From: Rusavskia elegans
Taxonomy: Eukaryota; Ascomycota; Lecanoromycetes; Teloschistales; Teloschistaceae
Direction: 5' to 3'
NCBI GenBank assembly: GCA_011316305.1
Contig: SAUG01000071.1
Span: 1 to 64,000, forward strand
DNA: 64,000 bases
Shown: in pieces, positions 13,801 through 27,479 of the stretch
Position numbering within the stretch: the stretch's first letter is position 1
How the letters are laid out: every line of letters starts with the position of its first letter
The notes under the pieces: generated by a model
Seen by the model: the letters and a program-made list of their open reading frames with translations, nothing else
Databases searched by the model: none
Told to the model about the DNA's origin: nothing
Program-made: the position numbers and the translations under genes

Positions 13801-14496
13801 TAGAAATTATAAGATTATAAAATTACTTAGCCTAAATATATTTACTATAGATATAATTATCTATTTCTATTTTATATTCTTTTAAAAAATTATAAATATA
13901 AAAGTTATAAAAAAAGATATAATAATATTTTTTAATTAAGTTCGATAGAAAGATATTAAATAATTACTTTTTTATAAATATATAAAAAAATATTAAAGAA
14001 ATAGAAATAAAAGAAAAATGAAATTTAACTTTTAAAAACTCTATATATAGAAATGCTAGATAGAAAGCGATATAGAAAAAACTATATTATATTTATAATT
14101 CTATAAAAATACGCTAGAAAATTAGCTAGATAATTAAATCTATTTATCTATAGCCGCCTATAGCCGCTATAGCCGATTTTTATAACGGAAGCTTTTAGCG
14201 GATAGTTATCTATCGGTATTATTAGCTATTTTTACTATATATTTCGCTCCTTATTTCTATTAAATAACTTTTTTCGTAAGTTATTAATATAATTATTTAA
14301 TACGTTTCTACTATTCTTTTTTTAATTATCTATATAATAAAAACGTTTTATAATATTATATCTATATTTTCGCAGCTGCGCGAGATTAGTTATAATAATT
14401 TATACTAGGATTTCCTTACTATTTAGTATTTCGGACTACGTCTATAGCTATAGCTAGATTCGAACGTAACGTTCTTTAACGTACAGGGACGTTATA
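10804..14496 (+). mobile_element. Ty3/Gypsy LTR-A element, decayed, both LTRs present
   Basis: 5' LTR 10804-11222, 3' LTR 14085-14496 (412 bp). An A-rich tract just before the 3' LTR (TAGAAAAAACTA) aligns with a G-rich polypurine tract in the copies at 20330-20342 and, inverted, 62670-62679: G-to-A mutation of the same site. The interior from about 11890 to 14084 is homologous, inverted, to the interiors at both window ends. Flanking 5-mers GAAAG and GAAGA are an imperfect target duplication. It sits in R1 copy B and itself contains the insertion at 11283-11873. No intact ORF. Confidence 0.65.
11283..11873. mobile_element. possible Tc1/mariner-like MITE inside the LTR-A element
   Basis: A 591-bp block of higher GC than its surroundings interrupts sequence that is continuous in the related copy near 2380-2440. 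It begins TCAGCG and ends ATACTGA (inverse TCAGTA), with TA on both sides, compatible with TA-target insertion. The interior is rich in AGCCG/CGGCT repeats, several palindromic. No transposase. The assignment rests on short ends only. Confidence 0.4.
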
Positions 14497-15006
14497 GAAG
14501 AAATATATAGTATTTAAATATAGTAGAGAATTTATAATCGAATAAAAAAGAAAATAGTTAAATAGAAATAATTAACTGCGCTATAAATTTTATCTGACGA
14601 ATATATCTTTAACTGTAAAAATTTCTTTATACGTAAAAAATAACAATCGTTGCCGTATTTAACGTTAATAAAATATATATATATATATAAATAAAAATTC
14701 AATATAATATTAGACAAAAGTTTTAAGAAGAAAATATAGATTATATAATAAATAGAGCCGAGATAATAACTATAGATAATTATTTCGTTATATAGTAGAT
14801 AGATATAGCGAAAATAATAAATATTTATAATCATTTTTAATATCGGAAAAGAGTTAGATAGTAGAAAATTTATAATCGAATAATATAGAAAATAGTAAAA
14901 ATGGAAGTAATTAATTGTTTATTTCACGAACTATATATTTTTAGCTGTAAAAATTTCTTTATACGTAAAATATAATAATCGTTGCCTTATATAACGTTAA
15001 TAAAAT

Positions 15007-15974
15007 ATATATATTTAGTTAATTTATTTTGATTTTAGTATTCGATAAACCAATGATTCGGTAAATAAATTAAACGTTAGTATATTAGTATCGAATATAC
15101 GATAGTAGAGTTTATATTCTAGTTAAATTATCGTAAATAACGATTCTATAGAAATTTAATTTAAATTTACTTAGTAATATAATATATTTTTCTATCGAAA
15201 ATTTAATATAGAGATTTTTATAGATAAATACATCTCGTAGTTATCGCTTTTTCTTTTTTTACTAGTAGTATAAGTTTTATAATACTATATTCTCGCAAGT
15301 ATTACAATTTACTAAAATGTTTTATATATATATAGATTCTCGTAATAGCTATACCGTAGCTAAATTAAACGATAGTATATATATCCGTAATAATTATATC
15401 TATCCTCGCGGATATCGACTACTTCGTTATAACTAGAGTAATCTATTTTAATTTCGATAAAAGTTTTTTTTTATCGCTTTTGAAACGCGCTATCCGACTT
15501 TTTTACTACTTTTTAATCTAATCGACCGGGTAAAGCTTTTAATTATAGTAGCTAGCGTACTAGCTAGCGATTCTATAGCTAGTAACTCTTTTAAAGCTAC
15601 TCGAGCTGAAGAGTATTTTAATAGTTTAACGGAACGATAAAATACAGATTATATAATAAATATAACCGAGACGAAAACTATTTATAATTATTTTATATAA
15701 TAGTAAATGGATACAGCGGAAATATTAGATATTTATAATCGTTTATAACGTCGAAGAAAGACTAGATAGTAGAAAAGTTATAATCGCGAATAAAGAAGAA
15801 AATAATTAAATAAAAGTAATTAACTACGTTATAAATTTTATCTGACGAACTATATATCTTTAGCTGTACAAACTTTTTATACGTATATAAAATAATCGTT
15901 ACCGTATATAACGTTATTTAAATATATATATATATAACTTCAATATAATTCCAAATAGAAATTTTCTAGAAAAG
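15007..15974 (+). repeat. R1 repeat, copy C (uninterrupted)
   Basis: Forward copy starting near the TTATTTTGATTTTAG end, passing AACCAATGATTCGG (the hairpin, mutated) and running to the junction with the LTR-B element at 15975. It gives the empty-site sequence for the two insertions in copy B. A middle stretch with repeated CTAGCTAGC is conserved among copies. No ORF. Confidence 0.55.
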
Positions 15975-16319
15975 TATTATAAATACAGGCGGCGTATTTT
16001 AGAAAAGGCGATAGTATTTAGTATAGCGCTGGATTTTCTATTACGCCTCGATAGGTAGAGATATATATAGTAGCTAGATATCAGTACTAAAAAGTATTTT
16101 AGTAATTTTATTAAATTAATACTATAAATACTTTAATTTTAATAGTTTTAGTAAATAAATACTATATATACCTTAATTTTAGTAGTTTTAGTAAGTAAAT
16201 ACTATAAGTACCTTTAATCTTAGTAGTTTTAGTAAGTAAAGACTCTAAAATAAAGCTATATTAGTTATTTTAGTCTATAAATAACCTAAATAGTAGAAGA
16301 TTTTATTTATCTATATAGA

Positions 16320-19300
16320 TGTTACGTCCACGACTCTATAGAGGTTCTTTAGAAAGATTAGTTAAATAAACGAGCCTAATTATCTATAGCCGCTCGTAGC
16401 TGCTATAGCCGCCTTTCTTAATAGGACTTTTAGTAGACGGCTATCTATCGGCTTTTATAGCTATTTTTACTATATATATCGCTTATTATTTCTATAGATA
16501 GTTTCTCTTATTTATTATTAATATAATTATTAAATACGTCTCTATTATTTTCTTTTTAATTACCTTATAATAAAGATACTTCGTGATATCGTAACTATAT
16601 TTCTACGGCTATATAGGATTAGTTATAATAATCTATACTAGGATTTTTTTACTATTTAGTAGCTCGGACTATATCTACGGCTATAGCTAGGCTCGAGTAT
16701 AACGCCTTCTAATATATAAAGACGTTATACTTTAATAATTCCGGAAAATAGATAAAAATCGGATTTTTATTTAATTAATATTATTTAAACGATCTATAGA
16801 AACTTTAATCGACTTAGAAACTATTCGGAATATTATATTAGAAAAATATATAAAGAGGTTTAATATCCTTTTTACTAGGAAAACGGAACTTTATTTTATA
16901 GAAACTATTAATAAAATAGAGTTTATTAGAATTAAATATTAGACTAAACCCCTATAGATATAAAATAATAGATATAAAAAAAGGATTATTTTCGATATTA
17001 TTAAAATATAGAAGGATATATATTTAGGTATTCTATAGTTTATATTATAGAATCTAGAAATTATTTAGAAAATAATATAAGTAAAAATAGGAAACTATTT
17101 TCTTAATATATCTAAAAAGCTAGCCGAGATATAAAAGGTATATAATATCTTTATTCGGAAATAGTAGACTAAAAAGAAATTAGCTATTATAGATAAAATT
17201 CTATAATTCTTTAGAAAATTCTAAAATATATTATAGAAACCGGAAAAAAAACTATTTTTATCGGCTTATATTTAGAAAAACTATAAAATTATTATAACGG
17301 ACCCAAAAAAACTAAAAGCTAGACTAATTTATAGATTAAATAATAATTAATTAAAAGTATTAAAATTAAATATCGATTATAAATATAAAAAAAGATATAT
17401 ATAGTATTTTAAATTAAGGATAAAATAACCGATTATATTTATTTCTAAAAAAAAATAGTAATTTTCGATTTTATATCGATTTTAGAAGATTTAATATAGT
17501 AATATAAAAAAATAAATACCTACTTCTATTTTTAGCCGACTTAAAAAGTAGAATCGGAAGAATAAAATTCTTTATAAAATTTAATCTAAAAGATATATTT
17601 AATCTACTATAAATTGAAGCGGGAAATAAATAGAAAACTATATTTAAAATAAAATACAGACTATTTAAATACTTAGTTATATCTTTTAGATTAATAAATA
17701 TACCGGCGACTCTATAATATATAGTTAACAAAGTAATATATAACTATTTTAATATCTTTATTATAGTATATATAGATAATCTATTAATATTTTCTAAAAC
17801 GAAAAAGAAATATATATAATATATTTATAAAATATTATAAAAATTCCGAAAATATAATTTTAGAATCAAGGAAAAAAAGTTAGAATTTTATAAATATAAA
17901 AATATATATTTTAGATATATAATTAGGCTTAGAAATATTACAATAAAAGTAAATAAATTATATATAATACGCGAATAGCCGATACTAAAAAATAAAAAAA
18001 AGTTTAAAACTTTTTAGGATTTACCGGATTCTACTAAAATATAATTGGAGGATATATAAGAAAAATAATCCTATTTATAGATCTATTTTAAAATGATATA
18101 CCTTTTTAATAGATATGTATCTAAAATAAAGCGTTTAAAAGATTTAAATAGAGTTTCGCGTCTAAAAAAGCTTTAGTAATTTTCGATTCTAGCGAGTAGA
18201 TTATTTTCTATATAGACGTTTCGGACTGAATAATAGAATCTTATATTTTCTAAAAAGAAAGACTACTCGGATACTATTTTAGAAAGTTAATACTAGTAGA
18301 AGTTAACTATATAATAATAGTTAAAGAAATATTAGAAATTATTATAAACTTTATATACTAGAAAATATATATCAATAGAACTAATAAAAAAGTAGTAGTA
18401 TATATTAACTATAAAAATCTTTTATTTTTATTAGTTAATAAAGAATTTATCTAATAGTAAATAAAGTAGATAGAAAAAATAATCTATTACGATTTCGTAA
18501 TAAAATATATTAAAGGTATCGATAATATAGTTATAGATACTTTAAATAGAAAAATAGATTATAAAACTGCTAAAAAAATATCTAGACCTTTTTTAAAAAA
18601 TACAGAAAATATTTTTAAAAGGGTCGAAGCTTCGGAAAAAATAAATAGAATAATTTAATAGATATATAATTCTAGAATAGCAAGATATTAAAGAATTATA
18701 AAAATACTAAAAAGGATTTAAAAGAAAACTAATTTACTAATATTTAAAAAATATATTAAGGAATTTATTAAAAACTGCCTAGAATATATAATAGTAAAAA
18801 AGAATTATTAAAAGCCGGTAGATAAGCTTTAACTAACGTAAATACTAAATATCTTCTATTAGTAAATTATATTAGACTTCGTTATAGAATTACTAGAGTT
18901 AGTTAATCGATATATATAAATATTATATAATATAATAGTGATAATTATCGATAGATTTATAAAATATATAAGATTCGTACTATATAAAATAACGGTAACG
19001 GCGAAATAACTCGCTTTTCTATTATTACGAATAGTTAGACTGGCCGTCGGATCGGGTTTCGAACCCGGGTTAGCTAATCCGACCCGATTCGAGTCGGGTT
19101 AGATAAAAATATAACCCGACCCGGCCGGGTTTCGAACTCGGGTTAGTTAACCCGACCCGACCCGAAAAAACGTTAAGCTTTAGTATAAAAGTATAAAGCT
19201 AGTATAACTTTTATACGAATTTACTAAAAAAATTCTAATTAATTAACTACGCTAGCTAGAGAGTCCGTAGTAAAACTAAATATATTACCTCGATATATTA

Positions 19301-20752
19301 TCTTTATTAAAAAATTAAAATAATAATATATTAAATATATTAAATAATCGGGTCGGGTCCGGATCGAGTTACTAAATAATCTGACCCGGATTCGACCCGC
19401 TAAGACTCGGATCGGGTCCGGGTTAGGTTACTAAAATCGGGTCGGGTACCCGACGGTTCGACGGGAATCCGACCCGAAACGGCCAGTCTACGAATAGTAT
19501 TCTATAAAAACAGGATTATAGAAAAAATTATATCCGATAGAAATAAACTATTTATTTTAAATTTTATAAAAGAATTAATATAAATTGTAGAAGCGGAATA
19601 GGCTATATTAATAACGTTCTATCTATAAATAGATAGATAAATAGAAAGAATAAATTAAATACTAGAAACTTACCTTAGAATCTATTATTCGGATAAAAGA
19701 AAAGATTAGATTTAATTTTTTCTAATAGTATAAATAGAAATTAATTTATTATATAACGAAGATATTTAAATAATACCTTATAAATTACTTTATAGTAAAA
19801 CTATTCGAAAAAAAGTTTATTTAGATATAAAAAATCCAGTAGTATAATCCTTTATTAATAGAATAAAAAATAACTAGAATAAAATAAAAATAAAGATCTA
19901 GAAAGTAAAAAAAAAAGTTAAATAAAAACTAGATAAATTAAGAAAATATTATAATATTAAAAAAGGGGATAAAGTACTATTTTTAATAAAAAATTTAAAA
20001 GATAGGAAACTCGATAGGCTATATATAGAAGCTTTTAAAGTTTAAAATATTAAAGGAACGATAGTATATCTAAAACTTCCGATAATAGGAGTTTTCCCTA
20101 AATTCTATATAAGTTTATTAAAGAAAGTACCGGAACGCGTTTTAATAGTAAAAGACTAATACTATTAAAAGTATAAAGAATATAAAGTCGAGAAGATTTT
20201 AGATAAAAGAAAAGAGATAGATAAGTTTCTAGTAAAATAGAAAGGATTTCCTAATAAAGAAAATATTTAGAAACCAAGAAAATACTTTAAATATATCTAG
20301 AAGGCTTTAAAGAAATTTAGGAAAACGCTATAGAGGGGGCTATATTATATCTATAACTCTATAGAGATTTTTTAGAAAGATTAGTTAAATAAACGAGTCT
20401 AATTATCTATAGCCGCTCGTAGCCGCTATAGCCGCCCTTCCTAGTAGAACTTTTAGTAGATAGCTACCTATTAGCATTTACGGCTACTTTTACTATATAT
20501 ATCGTTAATTATTTCTATAGATAGTTTTATTTCTTAGTCGTTAATATAATTATTAAATATATTTCTACTATTCTCTTTTTAATTATCTTATAATAAAGAT
20601 ACCTTATAATATTATAACCGTACCTTTACGGATATATAGAATTAGTTATAATAATCTATACTAGGATTCCTTTACTATTTACTAGCTCGGACTACGTCTA
20701 TAGCTATAGCTAGGCTCGAATGTAACGCCTTCTGATATACAGGGACGTTATA
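16320..20752 (+). mobile_element. Ty3/Gypsy element (LTR-A), complete but RIP-inactivated
   Basis: LTRs 16320-16729 and 20343-20752 are both exactly 410 bp. Target duplication ATAGA lies at 16315-16319 and 20753-20757. A polypurine tract (TATAGAGGGGG) precedes the 3' LTR. At 17571-17710 the plus frame reads LKDIFNLL-stop-IEAGNK-stop-KT and then YLVISFRLINIPAT, a clear relic of Gypsy reverse transcriptase (usual YLVMPFGLTNAPAT), with W-to-stop and other C/G-to-T/A changes. A likely RNase H relic lies at about 18190-18350 (YYFRKLI...EVNY). The element lies inside the 5' LTR of the LTR-B element and carries a hAT-like insertion at 19036-19490. Confidence 0.85.
19036..19490. mobile_element. hAT-like MITE, family M1, with perfect 8-bp target duplication
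   Basis: 455 bp, starting TAGACTGGCCGT and ending ACGGCCAGTCTA (12-bp perfect inverted ends). CGAATAGT stands directly outside both ends (19028-19035 and 19491-19498). Subterminal regions carry repeated CCGACCCGA/TCGGGTCGG motifs. No ORF, so it would have needed a transposase in trans. An 8-bp duplication and short inverted ends are typical of hAT elements; the transposase source is not in the window. Confidence 0.85.
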
Positions 20753-23700
20753 ATAGATTCCAAACTCGATACCTTTATAGCTCGTATTTAATCTAATAGT
20801 TATCGCTATATACTATTCTAGTAATTAAATAAATTTATTTTTAATTAATTTAAATAATTACCTATTATACTTCCGTTTATAGATAAACTAATAAATTTAA
20901 TCTATTTTTAAAAATACTAGATCTTTTAAAAGGTTCTATAATATTTTAAATACCTTTAGGATATCTATTACAAGTTAATATTAAATTTCTACTTTAAATA
21001 ATTCTAGCTCTATAATAAAATAGTCCGAACCTAAAAAAAAAGAAATCTAGATAAAAAATAATAATAGTATTAAAGAAGATAGTATTCCTATTACTAACTA
21101 AAGCTTTTATAATATTAAAATTAATAAACCCGATAAATATTATAGAAATTATAATAAATTCGAAAATTAATTTATATAGTTAGATAAATACTTCGTATTC
21201 TATTCTATATTTAAAAAAAAGAAAACTCTCTTTACTATATTTTATCTTTAAAGACGAATTTAATATTAGATAAAATCTTTCCTTCGCTTATATATAGATA
21301 ATAAAAAAAATCGCGAATATATAATCGTATAATTTATAAAGTTTAAAAAAGCTATTTATAAAGTCTTTAAAATTTCGAATAAAATCCTAGCTATTAAATA
21401 TTTTATTTAATATCTTTAATAAAAGAATATAGTATTTAACTATATCGTACGATTTAAAAAATAGATACTATTAGCGGAATAGAACGATAACGTCCTATAT
21501 ATATTATTTAGATAAAAATTTAAAAAGTAAATAAAAAATAAATTTATATACGATAGTCGAGTATATAATATACTAAATAATCTAATTACGATATTTATAG
21601 ACTTTAATAATAAAATATATAGAAAAAAAAATATGAAAACGCTATAATAACGAATCGTAAAATAATATAAAATATTACCTAGAATAAATCTATAGAAAAC
21701 TATAGCTAGATAAAAAAATCGGAAATAGCTACTATAGATCTATATTAATAGAACTAGATTCTATATAATAGCGACGTAAAAGAAAAAACTCTAGAAATAG
21801 TAAAAGGAATAAAAATCCTAAAATATACTATAACTATAATAAACCAGGCTATTTCGCGAAAGAATATTAGTTAAATAAAGTATAATATTAATAGTTTAAC
21901 GCTATACTAAGAAATAATTCTAAAAACTAGTAAAAAATAATTTTAAAAGTTAATAATAGTAGGTCTAAACTCTAGAAAACTAATTTAAATAAAGAATTTA
22001 TATTTATAGAAAATAATAAAATACTATAGAAATCTATAACGAATAATATTTTACTATTAATATTAATAGAATCTACTAGAAGGAAAGCCGTTTCTAGATA
22101 GAAAATTATAATAATAAAGGACGTTAAACTAATATATTTTTAAACTTTTTATAATAAAAAACTAGTAAAAATTGAATTTATAATAATCTATAAAGAATAT
22201 AAAAATATTTATAAAATTTATATTAATAATAAAAACCTATAGAATAATTAGTAGGACTAAAAAGTAAATTATATCGTCGATATATTAAAAAAGAAATTTA
22301 AAAATAATACCTCTAAAAATAAAAATATTTCTAAACCGATATTATAATAGAAAAATATAAAAATAGGAAATTAATATATATTTTTTAATATAACTGCCTA
22401 GTATAATAATAATTATAGGATCTATAAATTAATAAAAAAAAAGCCGGGTAATATCTATTAAAGCTACGCCGATACGTTTCTATAATATCTATTAAAGTCG
22501 AAAATTATAATATTTATAACTATTTCGGATATATTATATATAGTAGATATAAATAATAGAAAAAATAATAAAAAAGAAATAAAACCTTTAATTAGAAATT
22601 CTATAGATATATTTTATAAGTAAATTATAATAATAAAAAATACGAGAATATAAATAATAATTTAGAAAAAATTAAAATTTCGTAGTAATAGATATACTAT
22701 AAACGTATAACTTTATAGCCCGGAAAAAAGAATTAAATTTAGCTAGCTATATATATATATATATTCGAGATTAAAATAATTATTAAAATTAATAATAGAC
22801 TATAGAAGGTTAGAGTATTTATTAATTTAAATATAATCGGAAATTTTATATTAGAAGATTTAGCTAAAAGAAAAGAATTCTTTCGAATTAAAAAAAAAAA
22901 TCTATATAATTTAATAGTTATTAATAGAAATAAAATATTAAATAGAAATAGAAAAGTTATAAAAAAATAATACCGTTTTAAATAATAATTAACTAGTATT
23001 AAAAAAACTTTAATTTAATATTATTTAAATAGCTAGCTATAAAATCGTATTTAGAATTCCTTGATTAAAAGATTATAATCTAGTAATAGATAAAAAGAAA
23101 AAAGTACTTAGCTTTAAATAATACTCCTATATAGGCAGGACTAGTCTATATTAAAATAGTATTTTTATATAGATAAAAAATAGAATATAAAGTATAAATT
23201 TATAGCTTCGAAGAAAAATAACTAAAAACTATTTAAATCCGATTTATTAGATACCGGTAGAGGTTAGCTAGATTAATAAAATAGAAATAAAAAGAAAAAT
23301 TATAAACCTTTTAAAAACTTTATACTATCTAATAAAAAATTAATAGAAAACCTATTAGAAAAGGTTTTAGATAAATATAAAAATTAGATAAATTTCTTTT
23401 AAAAAAGGATAATTATAAAAGTACTACCTAATTATTAAATATAGAATTATAAAATTAGATTTAAACCAGATAAATAACCTATATTTAGATCTATCTATCT
23501 ATTATCCGCGATAGAATTCGAAATACTCTATAAATATTTAAATAAAAATATAAAAAAGGAATTTATTAGGAAATTTTAATTACTAATAGAAAACGCGATC
23601 CTCTTTATATTTAAAAAGAGCAGAATATTATAATTAAAAACCGATATCTATTACTAAATATTAGTAAACTTTAAAATAAATTCTCTAGAATATAATATTT

Positions 23701-26700
23701 TATAAAATTTAACTTTTAAAAAATATATAACCTTATATAAATAAAAGCCGGAAAAAAATAGAAAATAGCTTTCTAAATATAATATAGTTATTATAAATAT
23801 ATAGTTAAATTATTTAAATTTATAAACGCTTCGGTAATCTATTAGAATATAATTAATAATATATTTAAAAAATATCTAGATATATTTATTATTATCTATT
23901 TTAATAGTATTTTAGTTTTTTCTAAAATATTTAAAAAAAAATAAATAATACGTTAGTAAAGTTTTTAAATATCTAGAAAGAAAAAATTTACGCTTTAAAC
24001 TAGAAAAATATAAATTCTATAAAAAATAAATTAACTTTCTAAAATTTATTATATAATATAATAGACTATATATCGATTCTAATAAATTAAAAGCTATTAG
24101 AAAATAGAAAATACTAATAAATATTAAAAAAAATTAGAACTTTTTCGGATTTATAAACTATAATTAAAAGTTTATAAAAAATTATTTTAAAAAAGCTCTC
24201 GCTTTTATAGTTTTAATAAAGGATACTATCGAATAGTATTAGAAAAAAAGAAAATAATAAATATTCGAAGATTTTAAAAAAAAAATATATATAAAAGACC
24301 TAGTATTTAAAATATTTAATTTAAAAAAACAATTATAAATAAAAACAGATTTATTAGATTTAACTATAAATATATACCTTTTATAAAAATATAATAGTAA
24401 ATAGTATCTAGTAGTATATAAATTTAGAAAACTATTAATAGTAAAATAGAATTATAATATCTATAATAAGAAACTATTAGCTATAATAGCTATATTAGTA
24501 TAATAGAAAATATACACCGAAAGATTACTAGAATTAATAATTTTTATAGATTATAAGAATCTTCTATATTTTATAATAACTAAATAATTTAATAGAAGAT
24601 AAATATAATAGTCTAAACTTTTTAGTTAATATAAATTTAAAATATACTATACTTTAGATAAAGAAAATAGAAAAATAGATATTTTAAATCGGAGAAATAA
24701 TTATATAAAAATAAGAAAGGTTTTTAATAATAGTATATTTAAAATTAATAAAAATAGATTACTATTAGTAAATTAGTATAAGATAAATACGATACTATAT
24801 ATAATAAAAAACGACTAAAAATACTTTTCTATTAAAAAAAAACTATAAATACTAGATACTAAAATCGACGAGTATATTAAAAAGTACTATAATAAAATAC
24901 TATAAAAGTATCTAGGCGTAATAAAAATAATATAACTATTATAATAGTATTACTAGTTTTCTAATATAAAGTAATATATCGAAGTTTATATTAAAAAATA
25001 TTTTAGTTATTAGTAAAATAAGAATATTATATATACTCGTTATAGAAAGATTTAATATTAGAAACTATCGGATTTACTATAGAAAGAAGTTATATTAAAC
25101 CCTATTATTAAACTTTTAAAATCGAAAAACCCGATAAAAATTATAAAATACGATTTAATATTTAATATAGTAGATAGATTTATGAAATATATCTATATAA
25201 TCCTATTATAAAAAGATTTTATAGTAGAATAATTTAGATTTATTATTCTAGATCGATTATTTTAATACTATAGACTACTTGAAATATTAATAAATAATAG
25301 AAACAAATATTTTACTTTAAACTATTAGAAAACCCTTATTCCTTTATTTAATATAAAGTTAAAAATATTAATATTTCTATTCGATAATAGATAAATAGAT
25401 AAAATATATTAACTAGATTTTAGAATAGTATTTAAAGTACTATATAAATAATATTTAAAATAATTAGATTTTTTTTTTATTAATAGTATAATTAGTATTT
25501 ATTATAAAAGAATTAAATATAATAAAAGAAATACCGTTTTATATTAATAATTGAAGAAATTCGAATCTATTTAAATAACCGCTACTATATATATTAGCGG
25601 AGTTAGTAATATAAAAAATCGATATTTAGAAAATAATCTATAGAAATATCCTAAAGATAAAGAAATACTCGGGTAATTACTAAAATAAAAAATAAAAAAT
25701 AGTATTTTAGCTAAATAAAGAAGATAAAGTATACTTTTTTATAAAGAATTTAAAAATAAAAGCTCTAAATAAGAAGATTTAACTATATTAAAGTCGGACT
25801 ATTTTTAATTAAAGAAATTAAAGGATTTTAGACTTTTAAACTCGATTTATTTAAAGACGTTAAAGTATATCTAATATTCTATATATTTTTTTTAGAACTA
25901 GCCGATCTTGGAATACTATTATAATAGATATTTAACTTTAAAATATAGGAGGAAAATACCTTTATAGTCGAAAAGATCCTATAGTAAAAAGGTTAAAACT
26001 ATTTAATTAAATAGAAAGGTTATCCTATTTTAGAAAATATATAGAAATCTAGAAAATATTTAATAAACTATTAGAAGACTCTATAATAGTTCTACTAAAG
26101 AAAACTAAAAAAGTTATCGACTAGCTAAAGTCGCTAGATAAAATAATCTATTTAGAAACTATATCGATAAAAAGATTTAAATCGACGGAAGAAATCGGAT
26201 CTATATTACTTTTATATTCTAATTCTTTAAAATTTTATAGTTTAACGTTAACTAAAATACGCTGCTTTTTTTTTAATATAATCTAATTAATAAAGCAGAC
26301 GCTATTACTTTATATATATTTTATATATCTTTTTTATTAATTTTTATATTTATTTTTAAGACGATACTAACGCGTAGTATCTAACGGAGTAAAGTTATAA
26401 AAATAAACTTATTTTATATAGTTAATATACTTTTCGGAACCTTCGCCGATATAATAGAACTTTTTCGACTAGAAATAATTCCGATAAAAACGTATAGCTA
26501 ATATATTAATATCTAATAATAGGACTTTTTTATAATAATCTTTAGTTAATAGCCTTTTCTTTTTATTTATAAAAAAAAAGGACGGATAGTTTTTTAGAAT
26601 AAAAAATCTAAAGAAAGGACCTAGTATTATAAATATAGACAGCGTACTTTAAAGAATATAGTAGTATTTAGTATAGCGTTAGATTTCCTATTATATTTTA

Positions 26701-26729
26701 ATAGGTAGAAATATATATAGTAGCTAGGT

Positions 26730-26905
26730 ACTGGTACTAAAAAGTATCTTAGTAGTTTTAATAAATAAATATTATAAATACTTTTAATTTAAATAGTCTT
26801 AGTAAATAAATACTATAAGTAGTTTAATCTTAGTAGTTTTAGTAAATAAATGCTATAAATACCTTTAATCTTAGTAGTTTTAGTAAATAAATACTCTATA
26901 ATAAA
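26730..26905 (+). repeat. minisatellite inside LTR-B, about 41-bp units
   Basis: About four imperfect tandem units built on TTAGTAGTTTTAGTAAATAA followed by a TACTATAAATACCTTTAATC-like half. The same array occurs at about 16105-16255 and, reversed, at 5355-5510, so it is part of the LTR-B sequence and not a locus-specific satellite. Confidence 0.6.
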
Positions 26906-27479
26906 GCTGTCTTAGTTATTTTAGTCTATAAATAATCTAAGTAGTAGAGGATTTTATTTATCTATATAGATCCCGAACTCGACGTTTTTATAGCTCGTAT
27001 TTAATTTATTAGTTATCGCTATATACTATTCTTGTTAATTAAACTAACTTGTTTTTAATTAATTTAAGTAATTATCCGTTATATCTCCGTTTATAGATAT
27101 ACTAATAAGTCCAATCTATTTTTAGAAATACCAAACCTTCTAGGTAATTCTATAATAAAGAGTAAATATATATATATTGATAGAAACTTAATATAATTTT
27201 AAATAAAAATCTTCTAGAAAAGTTTTTTATATAATAGCTATAACGTAATAGTTTTCTTTTAATTAGATAGATAATCTATAGAAACGTATTTATAAAAGTA
27301 TAGAAAAATTCAAAAATATCAGAAAATAATATTAAAAATAAAAGAAAAATAAAAGTTTTAGATTTCTATAGTCGTTAATTGACTATCGATATTATATACG
27401 AAAATTATTAAAATCAAAATCTATTATAAATAGGTAATTTAAATTTTAGACGGGATATCTAGTACGATTTAGTAATTTT

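Larger units (their letters stand above)
9505..14700 (+). repeat. R1 repeat, copy B, interrupted by two insertions
   Basis: Forward R1 starts near 9505 with the A/T-rich tail (inverse TTTGTTTTG) and the hairpin. It is interrupted by the hAT-like element at 9557-10102, resumes at 10111-10803, is interrupted again by the LTR-A element at 10804-14496, and resumes to about 14700. Intact copy C (15007-15974) serves as the empty-site comparison for both junctions. Another partial R1 stretch lies at about 14860-15005. Confidence 0.55.
15975..27157 (+). mobile_element. Ty3/Gypsy element with LTR-B, about 6.7 kb net, carrying a nested Gypsy
   Basis: 5' LTR in two parts, 15975-16319 and 20758-20943 (531 bp summed), split by the nested element; 3' LTR 26625-27157 (533 bp). 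Flanks AAAAG/AAGAG are a near-match target duplication. Interior remnants: at 21826-21870 a Gag zinc knuckle reading YYNYNKPGYFAKEY, where a CCHC knuckle would have Cys at Y1, Y4 and the last Y; at 23701-23930 reverse transcriptase, including AFxxxY..-type spacing and YFNSILVFSK in place of the usual YLDDILVFSK. Stops interrupt every frame. The gag-RT layout fits Ty3/Gypsy; RNase H and integrase presumably follow at about 24.3-25.9 kb. Confidence 0.8.

Noticed and set aside
14532..14834. 100-codon minus frame
   Set aside because: Composed almost wholly of Ile, Tyr, Leu and Phe, as expected from AT-rich DNA inside R1; not protein-like.
17471..17731. 86-codon minus frame
   Set aside because: Antisense of the Gypsy reverse transcriptase relic, whose sense frame is recognisable.
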